A stretch of DNA of 64,000 nucleotides, taken from contig NZ_NIUC01000003.1 in the NCBI RefSeq assembly GCF_002807035.1, forward strand, positions 422,762-486,761. Direction: 5' to 3'. A program made the position numbers and the translations under genes. Positions 57,440-64,000 of this stretch are shown here, piece by piece (the first letter of the stretch is position 1; each line of letters begins with the position of its first letter). A model generated the notes under the pieces. The model made no database searches. It had not been told where the DNA came from and saw nothing but the letters and a program-made list of their open reading frames with translations. The DNA comes from Algoriphagus formosus. Lineage in GTDB: Bacteria; Bacteroidota; Bacteroidia; Cytophagales; Cyclobacteriaceae.

Positions 57440-59980
57440 ATGCTAAAGAATAAGGTTGAAAGATCCTTCGAAAAAAACCCTGCTGTCAGAGTCCTTTTTT
57501 TGTTTGACCCAAATGGTAATTTTGAAGAAGAGTTCGCTGGGCTTCAATCCTCTGACTTCATGAAAGTTAAGTTTCAAAACAACTTTTTTGGCCTTAAGAA
57601 TAAACTTTTCTCTGATTGGTCTACCGAAAAAGTTTTAATTTATTTCCAGATCCCATCTCCCCATCAAAGTAAGAAATTCTTAGAGTTTCCCCTTCTTGAT
57701 TTGTTAGAAGCTAATATGGAGTTGGTAATGGATGATGAGGAAGCGTTTATAGAGGAGTTTGGACTAAATCGAGCCCAGAAAAATATTGTAAAGAAATACA
57801 TTAAAGAGCTTCAGTATTCATCTATTCAAGAAGTTTGTAGCCCCATATTGGCAGCTGATAAGTTGGACGAATTATCACTTCAGGTTGGTCTAATCTCTGC
57901 CTTTCTGAAATTTAGCAAGGTTACCAGTTGGGAAAATATCATTGCAAAGATGCTTCTTTTGGCCTTTCTTGAAAAGGAGTCAGACTGGAAGCGATTCTGG
58001 AAAAAACTCACTGATAATGGATTAAGAGACGTATTAGCTGGTAAGCTTTTTTATTATTTCGGCGAAAAACCCAATGAAATAAACCAGGAGTATTTGACCC
58101 ACTTACTTCAAAAAGTACGGTATAATCAAATAACACATTTTATCCAAGAAGCTCATAGAGATGATCCTTATAAGAGCCTCAAGATAAAAGATAAAAGGCA
58201 GCTGACTTCCATGTTTCAGCTTCTTCAAGAAGCTTCTAATCATCCTCAAATCGGGGAGCGCTTGGAAAAAGCTTTAGCATGGGTAGGAAAAACAATCCAC
58301 GGGTCTAAGATTATAGATCTGTATGGGGTTGAGGCTAATTATGGGTTCGTAAGTACAGATATGGCTTGGATACTTCTTGCTGGACATTGTGAGAATTTGG
58401 GTTTCGCTCCAAACAGGACGATTCAACATTTGGAAAAAATCCTGATAAGTCATGAATTAGATGAGGGTGTGCGTAATGCATATGACTTTTTTATCCGGTT
58501 GGGTGAGATGATATTCCAAATCAATTCCATTTCCTCTTACACTCTCAACACCCCAGAAGATTACCTAATTGCCTATACTATTGACTGGTATAAAATTGAT
58601 TCATACTACAGAAGAGCTATTGAATCGTATCGAAATATTCAAAGTATACCGGATGATTTTGATCTTGACAGGTATTATTTGCTTCTAAATAAATGGTATG
58701 ATACGTTTTTAGAGAATTCGAATAGAGAATGGCTCAAATGTCTTTCTGAGAAAAATTTCGATTATCAGACGATAAAAGCTCCGAAACAATATGATTTTTA
58801 CTTTAGAGAAATAGCTGATTCAGATGTAAAGACCGTTGTGATAATTTCTGATGCACTCCGATTTGAGGCAGCAAAGGAACTTCTTGGTGTCATGCATGGC
58901 GACGATAAAAATATTGCGGAGATAGGTTATCAATTAGCATCTATGCCTTCAAAGACAAGCATTGGGATGGCGCAATTGCTTCCAAATAAGTCTATCACAT
59001 TTAATAAAGGAACGATCACAATAAATGGAATTTCCACAGAAGGGGTGTCCAATCGTCAACAAATCCTCGAATCTAATAGGGATGGGGCAGTGGCAATTTC
59101 TTTCAATAAGGTAATGAGTATGCCTTTAAAAGAGGCACGCGAGTTATTCAAGGCTCCTGTGGTCTATGTCTATCATGATATTATCGATGCAAGGGGAGAC
59201 AAAAAGACCAGTGAACGTGGAACCTTCAATGCAGTTAATGAAGCAGTTCAGGAATTAGGAAAGTTTGTCAATAAGCTTCATCATACCTTCAATGTTACGC
59301 GTGTCTTTGTTACATCAGATCATGGGTTTGTCTATCAGGATCAAGAGATTGAAGAAAAAGATAAAGAGCCGGCTCCTGGTAATGGTGACATCGGTAACCA
59401 TAACCGATACGAGCTTTCGACTTCCAAGCAGAAACTTAAGTTAGGGTATTGCTTTCCATTAAGTGCTACAACCAAGTTTGAGGATGGTAAAGAGGTCTTT
59501 GTTACTATTCCTGAATCAATAAATCGATATCGAAAACAAGGGGTGGGTCATCAATTTGTTCATGGCGGAGGAACATTACAAGAGGTATTAACTCCAGTAA
59601 TTAATAGCTATAGGAAAACTCAAGCTATCGCAAAAAAAGTAAGGCCAATTGTCACCAATGAGGCCCAACTTCGAATAGTTTCAAATATTCTAAGAGTCAG
59701 TATTCTTCAGGAGAAAAAAGTATCAAGAACCGAAAAGGAACTGACTTTGATTATTGGCTTGTATAAGGAAAATGACTTGGTTAGTAATGAACTTTCTATA
59801 GAACTCAACTCTGTGTCTGAGTCACCAACTGACAGGACAAGAAAAGTGGAGTTGATATTGAATAGTTCTGCAATAAATGAAAGTATTTTGAAATTAAAAG
59901 GGTTTGATTCAGAAGAAAGACTAAATCCGATTTTTGAGATTAGAGTCCAAAATCAAACCATAATTCCAACAGATTTTTAA
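57440..59980 (+). CDS. pglZ: BREX alkaline-phosphatase-fold protein PglZ
   Basis: Core component of type I BREX, 846 residues, the usual size. It has the alkaline phosphatase superfamily metal sites VVIISDALRFEAAKELLG with Asp471 and VFVTSDHGFVYQ with Asp627/His628, and a DARGDKKTSERGTF segment between. The N-terminal ~400 residues are helical. The C-terminal part is beta-rich. It is separated from brxL by a single base, so pglZ and brxL form the second half of the operon after the cargo. Confidence 0.92.
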   Translation: MLKNKVERSFEKNPAVRVLFLFDPNGNFEEEFAGLQSSDFMKVKFQNNFFGLKNKLFSDWSTEKVLIYFQIPSPHQSKKFLEFPLLDLLEANMELVMDDEEAFIEEFGLNRAQKNIVKKYIKELQYSSIQEVCSPILAADKLDELSLQVGLISAFLKFSKVTSWENIIAKMLLLAFLEKESDWKRFWKKLTDNGLRDVLAGKLFYYFGEKPNEINQEYLTHLLQKVRYNQITHFIQEAHRDDPYKSLKIKDKRQLTSMFQLLQEASNHPQIGERLEKALAWVGKTIHGSKIIDLYGVEANYGFVSTDMAWILLAGHCENLGFAPNRTIQHLEKILISHELDEGVRNAYDFFIRLGEMIFQINSISSYTLNTPEDYLIAYTIDWYKIDSYYRRAIESYRNIQSIPDDFDLDRYYLLLNKWYDTFLENSNREWLKCLSEKNFDYQTIKAPKQYDFYFREIADSDVKTVVIISDALRFEAAKELLGVMHGDDKNIAEIGYQLASMPSKTSIGMAQLLPNKSITFNKGTITINGISTEGVSNRQQILESNRDGAVAISFNKVMSMPLKEARELFKAPVVYVYHDIIDARGDKKTSERGTFNAVNEAVQELGKFVNKLHHTFNVTRVFVTSDHGFVYQDQEIEEKDKEPAPGNGDIGNHNRYELSTSKQKLKLGYCFPLSATTKFEDGKEVFVTIPESINRYRKQGVGHQFVHGGGTLQEVLTPVINSYRKTQAIAKKVRPIVTNEAQLRIVSNILRVSILQEKKVSRTEKELTLIIGLYKENDLVSNELSIELNSVSESPTDRTRKVELILNSSAINESILKLKGFDSEERLNPIFEIRVQNQTIIPTDF

Positions 59981-59981
59981 T

Positions 59982-62018
59982 ATGGAGCTTCAAGAAAAAA
60001 TCCTTCAGCACTTTGAAGGAAAGGTTGTTCGAAAGGATCTAACAGCGAAAGTAAAGGGGAATGCGGTTGTTCCGACCTATGTGCTCGAATATCTTCTCGG
60101 TCAATATTGTGCTATTAATGATGAAGAAATCATAGAAGCAGGAATTGAGAAAGTTAAAAATGTTATTAAGAACAATTACGTCCATCGATCGGATTCAGAA
60201 ATCGTCAAATCAAAAATTAGAGATACTGGCCAATACAAGATTATAGACAAGATCAATGTCTCTTTAAATGATAAGGCAAATATCTATGAAGCTGAATTTG
60301 CAAATCTCGGAATAAAAAAAGTCCCGATTTCAGATGCGATGGTAATGGATCATAAGAAACTTCTAAGTGGGGGAGGGGTTTGGTGCATTTTAACCATGGG
60401 TTATTCCCATGCAGCTGAGGCAGATGTTCGATGGATAATAGAGGATATAAAACCAATTCAAGTAGCTAATGTGCGATTAGATGAGTACTTGGAAGCAAGG
60501 AAGGGTTTTTCTTCTGAAGAATGGCTCGACTTATTGATGCACAGCATAGGATTGAATCCTGAGTTTTTTAATAAACGAGGGAAATTGATCCAGATATCAA
60601 GGCTGATAACCCACGTTGAAAACAACTTCAATTTCATCGAGCTTGGGCCAAAGGGGACAGGAAAGTCACATATATTTTCAGAGTTATCGCCCCACGGTGT
60701 ATTAGTTTCTGGGGGGGATGTGTCCAAAGCCCGTCTTTTTGTAAATAACACAGGGAATCGGATAGGGTTAGTTGGCTATTGGGATGTAGTAGCCTTAGAT
60801 GAGTTTGAGCAAGAGAAAGGCGGTAAAAAGGTAGATGGTGATTTGGTGAAAATCATGCAAAACTACATGGCCAATCAATCTTTTAACCGCGGTAAAGATA
60901 CCTACCAAGCAACTGCATCTATGGCATTTGTAGGAAATACAAAGCATACGGTTCCATATATGCTAAAAAACTCCCATCTTTTTGAGTCGATTCCAGAAGG
61001 ATATATTAAAGGGGCCTTTTTGGATAGGATGCACATGTATATTCCGGGATGGGAGGTCAGAATTTTGAAAAGCTCAGTATTCACAAAGGAATTTGGCTTC
61101 ATAGTGGATTATTTGGCTGAGATATTAAAAGAGCTTAGGAAATCAGATTACAGCGGTCTAATGGACCGTTATATCGAATTAGATGGATCACTTACAACCC
61201 GGGATAAAACCGCAATCCGGAAATCTTTTTCAGGGCTTGCAAAACTTTTATACCCTCATCAGGAGCTTAGTGAATCAGAGGTGTTGGAACTCATTGACTT
61301 TGCTATAGAAGGAAGAAAAAGAGTTAAAGACCAACTTTATATAATTGATGAAACTTTTCGAAATGAGCCAGTAAGTTTTAAATATCGAGTTAAGTCTTCT
61401 GGGAAAGAGATTGAACCTGAAGCACTTGAAAATATAAATTTCAAAGCAGCTGTTTTAAAGCAACCAGAAGCGATCACTTCTTCTATCCAATCTGAAAATC
61501 CCCAAAACAGTAATTCTGATCAAGTTGAGGAACAAAAAACTCTAACTCTTGAACCTCACCAGATAAGCTTAAAGGATAATCAAACAGGGGTTTCATATGA
61601 GGCTTTATTCGGAGATTACCTCAAAGGAGCAACTAAGATTCAACTTCAGGACCCTTATATCCGGCTATATTACCAGTTCAAAAATCTCTTAGAATTCTGT
61701 TTAATGCTCAGTCAAATTAAGTCACCTGAGGAGGAAGTTAGTCTTCATGTAATCACAAATAATACACCTGAACATCGAGAGGACTCCATTCACAATTTCG
61801 AGGATCTTCAAGAAAGTGTTGCAGAGCTTGGAATTATCCTAACTTATGAGTTTGCAGATGTACATGACCGGTCGATTTTAGCAGATAATGGCTGGAAAAT
61901 CAGCCTTGGCAGAGGATTAGATATTTTTGATCGAGTTGAAGGGAAATTTAACGCTGCTGACCTTGATCAGACAAAGCGAAAGTGCAAAGGTTGTGATGTT
62001 ACTTATTTGAGGATTTAA
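59982..62018 (+). CDS. brxL: BREX protein BrxL with MIT_C-like C-terminal domain
   Basis: AAA+ protein of type I BREX, 678 residues, starting one base after pglZ. The N-terminal domain is DNA-binding-like (residues 1-180). Walker A GPKGTGKSHIFSELSPHG starts near 222 and Walker B is VVALDEFEQEKGG. The linker near 500-525 is low complexity. The C-terminal ~130 residues have LQDPYIRLYYQFKNLLEFC (near 555) and VHDRSILADNGWKISLGRGL (near 626), strikingly like the MIT_C (PLD-fold) domain of MITD1, instead of the Lon-protease-like end of some BrxL proteins. No Lon Ser-Lys pair is seen. Confidence 0.85.
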   Translation: MELQEKILQHFEGKVVRKDLTAKVKGNAVVPTYVLEYLLGQYCAINDEEIIEAGIEKVKNVIKNNYVHRSDSEIVKSKIRDTGQYKIIDKINVSLNDKANIYEAEFANLGIKKVPISDAMVMDHKKLLSGGGVWCILTMGYSHAAEADVRWIIEDIKPIQVANVRLDEYLEARKGFSSEEWLDLLMHSIGLNPEFFNKRGKLIQISRLITHVENNFNFIELGPKGTGKSHIFSELSPHGVLVSGGDVSKARLFVNNTGNRIGLVGYWDVVALDEFEQEKGGKKVDGDLVKIMQNYMANQSFNRGKDTYQATASMAFVGNTKHTVPYMLKNSHLFESIPEGYIKGAFLDRMHMYIPGWEVRILKSSVFTKEFGFIVDYLAEILKELRKSDYSGLMDRYIELDGSLTTRDKTAIRKSFSGLAKLLYPHQELSESEVLELIDFAIEGRKRVKDQLYIIDETFRNEPVSFKYRVKSSGKEIEPEALENINFKAAVLKQPEAITSSIQSENPQNSNSDQVEEQKTLTLEPHQISLKDNQTGVSYEALFGDYLKGATKIQLQDPYIRLYYQFKNLLEFCLMLSQIKSPEEEVSLHVITNNTPEHREDSIHNFEDLQESVAELGIILTYEFADVHDRSILADNGWKISLGRGLDIFDRVEGKFNAADLDQTKRKCKGCDVTYLRI

Positions 62019-62080
62019 GAAAGAATTTTTTTTCTGGCAAATCCAAAATCATTCTTTTACAATTAACCCAAGTTTTGAAA

Positions 62081-63916
62081 ATGGACTTAATCACAAAAGC
62101 AAAGGAACTAAACCAATTGCAAGCAGACGACAACCTTTTTTCTGCTATCAATAATCTTAATAAAAGTACACTTGATGAGTTGGTTCAAAGATTCGATCAT
62201 CAAGACATCTTTAGACCAGTCAACTTCTTAAGATACCTCGTTGCTTGGTTACTTCAAAAGGGTGAAAAAATCTCGAGAGATAAGTTAGAAGAATTAAAAA
62301 TTTCCATTCAAAATCGAAGGGTTTTGGAAATTTATCCAGAAGCTTCTGAGTTATTTTTAAAAAACTTAAATGATTATAAAACCAGTGATAAGGGGATGTT
62401 TCCTCAATGGAGAGAGCCCTTTCCAATTTTATATCAATTCTTTTATTCTAATGAAGAAAAACAAGAGGTTATCCACAAACTAAAAGAGTGTGGAAATGAG
62501 ATTATCCAAAAATATTCCCTTGAAAATGCTCAAGTTCATGCAGTAGGGTTTGATGGCCCTCAAAACTATGGGTCTGACATTTCTTGGGGTGCAGTAATCC
62601 CCTCAAGTGCTCAAAGCGTACAACATGCTTTTCAAATTTTTTTCAGTTTTAATGCAGATGGAGTTTTGGGAGGAATTTATCCTGGACATAAAATCACTAA
62701 CATTCCTTTTAGAAAAGAACCTGAACAATTTGAGTCTTGGGATGAATACCTTAATGCCTTGGGAGGTTTGATACCAAAGTGGAAGGAATTGAATTCCAAG
62801 ATTGATTTCTCTCTTCAGCAGGAAGAAAATGAATTGTCTAAACGTATTAAATCCTTCTCTGATAAGGATGTAAATATTTTTTTCAATGTCTTGGACTGGT
62901 TAATAAGTGATCTTGAATTAGCAGATCTGGAAAACTTGGTTTTTAGCACTGGTTCTAAGCAATTAAGTTTCCATGTAGGGAAAAGGTATTGCCTGGTTTT
63001 GGATAAAAAGGGCTTCTATTTTATTGTACCTGAAGGGTTTGAAGTTCCCGAGAGTTTGAATTCCTCATTTGATGGATCTCCAAAAGCAGGCTTTGTTAAA
63101 GAAACTTCAGGTGAAATTTTGCTTGATTATTATCCTGAGATAGCTAATGCAGTTCAGGTTGAAATTGACAGGGATAATCATGCAAAGGAAAAAAATTACG
63201 ACAATGCAGCATTTAGAAAGGCCGCATTTGAACCCATTTATCGATCAAAATTTCTTGAATTTAAAGAGATCAATCGGCCTAATCGAGCAATAAATAAACC
63301 AGCCCAAAACTCTATTGATATGACTTTTCCCGAACTCAATCAGATATTTTTTGGACCTCCTGGAACAGGTAAAACTTTTTCAACCATTTCTGAGGCGGTA
63401 AAAATTGCAGATCCTGAATTTTATCAATCCAATTATAGAGATAGAGATAAGATAAAGTCAAGATTCAACTCACTTTTATTAAAGGATTTACAAAACCCTC
63501 AGGGTCAAATAGCATTCTGTACATTTCATCAGTCTTTTAGCTATGAAGATTTTGTAGAAGGGATAAAACCAGAGCTAAGTGGAGAAAAATCTGAATCCCT
63601 AAAGTATGTTATTGAAGATGGGATTTTTAAAATTATCTGTGAATTAGCAGAATCCGATCAGGTATCTACAAAAATAGAGAATGAAGGAATGCTGAACTGG
63701 CCAAAGGAATCATTCAAGCAGGCGAGTTTTTGGAAAATATCTCTCGGTGATACGAGTAAAAAAGCGGATTCAGATATCTATGATTTCTGTATTCGTGAGA
63801 ATAAAATTGCCTTAGGGTTTACAAGGGAGATTGATTTCACGAATAATACTTTGGAAGAAATTAAATCAAAATGTGTTCTTAACCGCTTAAATAACTGGAC
63901 CAGTTTTGTTGCCTAA
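62081..63916 (+). CDS. mcrB: McrB-like GTPase subunit, truncated
   Basis: A 611-codon gene resembling the GTPase of McrBC-type modified-DNA restriction. After a helical start there is a MrcB_N/DUF3578-like domain (about 120-270), Walker A FFGPPGTGKTFST near 425, and FCTFHQSFSYEDFVEGIKPEL typical of McrB. An EVE-like insertion begins with FWKISLGDTSKKADSDIY. The frame ends within it at WTSFVA. Everything needed downstream (Walker B, sensor motifs, McrC) is missing. A new frame starts 14 bases later, so insertion of another element is likely. ATG 62081 is chosen over TTG 62075. Confidence 0.75.
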   Translation: MDLITKAKELNQLQADDNLFSAINNLNKSTLDELVQRFDHQDIFRPVNFLRYLVAWLLQKGEKISRDKLEELKISIQNRRVLEIYPEASELFLKNLNDYKTSDKGMFPQWREPFPILYQFFYSNEEKQEVIHKLKECGNEIIQKYSLENAQVHAVGFDGPQNYGSDISWGAVIPSSAQSVQHAFQIFFSFNADGVLGGIYPGHKITNIPFRKEPEQFESWDEYLNALGGLIPKWKELNSKIDFSLQQEENELSKRIKSFSDKDVNIFFNVLDWLISDLELADLENLVFSTGSKQLSFHVGKRYCLVLDKKGFYFIVPEGFEVPESLNSSFDGSPKAGFVKETSGEILLDYYPEIANAVQVEIDRDNHAKEKNYDNAAFRKAAFEPIYRSKFLEFKEINRPNRAINKPAQNSIDMTFPELNQIFFGPPGTGKTFSTISEAVKIADPEFYQSNYRDRDKIKSRFNSLLLKDLQNPQGQIAFCTFHQSFSYEDFVEGIKPELSGEKSESLKYVIEDGIFKIICELAESDQVSTKIENEGMLNWPKESFKQASFWKISLGDTSKKADSDIYDFCIRENKIALGFTREIDFTNNTLEEIKSKCVLNRLNNWTSFVA

Positions 63917-63929
63917 ACTTAGGAACAAA

Positions 63930-64000
63930 ATGATCGAAGACTTAATTAAAAACGCACGACTTTCATCCAGTGGCCGTAAGCTACTGACCTCACAACAAAA
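63930..64000 (+). CDS. start of an unknown gene cut by the window edge
   Basis: ATG at 63930 with AGGA seven to nine bases upstream opens a frame (MIEDLIKNARLSSSGRKLLT...) that runs off the window. Too short to assign. Its position right behind the broken mcrB makes an insertion-sequence gene plausible. Confidence 0.35.
   Translation, partial: MIEDLIKNARLSSSGRKLLTSQQ

Larger units (their letters stand above)
19561..64000 (+). mobile_element. integrative genomic/defence island next to tRNA-Ser (right end not in window)
   Basis: Core genes stop at tRNA-Ser and a tyrosine integrase gene starts 232 bases beyond it, reading away from the tRNA. Everything further right is accessory: replication-like genes, an IS, unknown genes, BREX and McrB. 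Base composition is visibly more AT-rich in most of it. I saw no second copy of the tRNA 3' end, so the right junction is probably outside the window. No conjugation genes are visible. The extent is inferred. Confidence 0.7.

Noticed and set aside
59982..62018. Lon protease catalytic Ser-Lys pair in BrxL
   Set aside because: Not found; the C terminus reads as a MIT_C-like domain.
19561..64000. CRISPR array or cas genes
   Set aside because: No regularly spaced repeats of 25-40 bases and no Cas-like protein seen.

Overview
The window comes from a Bacteroidota chromosome. A gldH gliding lipoprotein sits beside a PSP1/RicT gene, there is a GWxTD-domain protein and a DUF2723 membrane protein, several promoters carry the TAnnTTTG -7 element, and the integrase is of the Bacteroidetes type. 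The gene set looks most like Cytophagales/Cyclobacteriaceae (for example Algoriphagus), but that placement is inference.

Bases 1-19,560 are ordinary core genome. They hold pgi (its 5' end lies outside the window), a leftward recQ-purD-ricT-gldH run, kpsF and manC, a 23S rRNA 2'-O-methyltransferase gene with a GWxTD gene, a methyltransferase, a large DUF2723 protein, and a reduced-sulfur block (thioredoxin, persulfide dioxygenase-rhodanese, OprD-like porin, two YeeE/YedE half-transporters). Three CRP/FNR-like palindromes lie in front of the sulfur-block genes. The first two sit at exactly the same distance from a -7 element. The core segment ends in tRNA-Ser(TGA) with its own promoter and terminator.

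From about 19,561 to the right edge is a genomic island that appears to have entered at the 3' end of tRNA-Ser. It opens with a tyrosine integrase, followed by two unknown genes, a decayed IS256-family element with 9-bp flanking repeats, and an excisionase-like HTH / primase-like / Toprim-RepA-like replication module. No second attachment site was seen, so the island probably continues beyond the window.

Bases 27-36 kb hold poorly known genes. They include a ClpB-like AAA+ ATPase, a possible FtsZ-like protein with a Tat-like leader, a second Clp-like protein without a P-loop, and an AAA ATPase paired with a PLD/MIT_C-like protein. Bases 36-62 kb are a type I BREX locus, brxA-brxB-brxC-pglX-[12.7 kb of cargo]-pglZ-brxL. 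brxC is cut by one in-frame TAA. brxL carries a C-terminal domain resembling MIT_C (PLD fold) rather than Lon protease.

The cargo between pglX and pglZ contains a membrane protein with a secreted caspase/CHAT-like protein, a remnant of a second pglX 3' end, two genes with DUF2971/ADP-ribosyltransferase-like motifs, a PD-(D/E)XK nuclease beside a UDG-like protein, a PIN toxin with a large partner, a 1,135-residue cold-shock-domain and zinc-finger protein, and an HNH nuclease. An McrB-like GTPase gene follows brxL but is truncated, with a new reading frame starting just behind it. The island is a layered defence region in which several parts look broken. All assignments come from reading the sequence; no database search was run.
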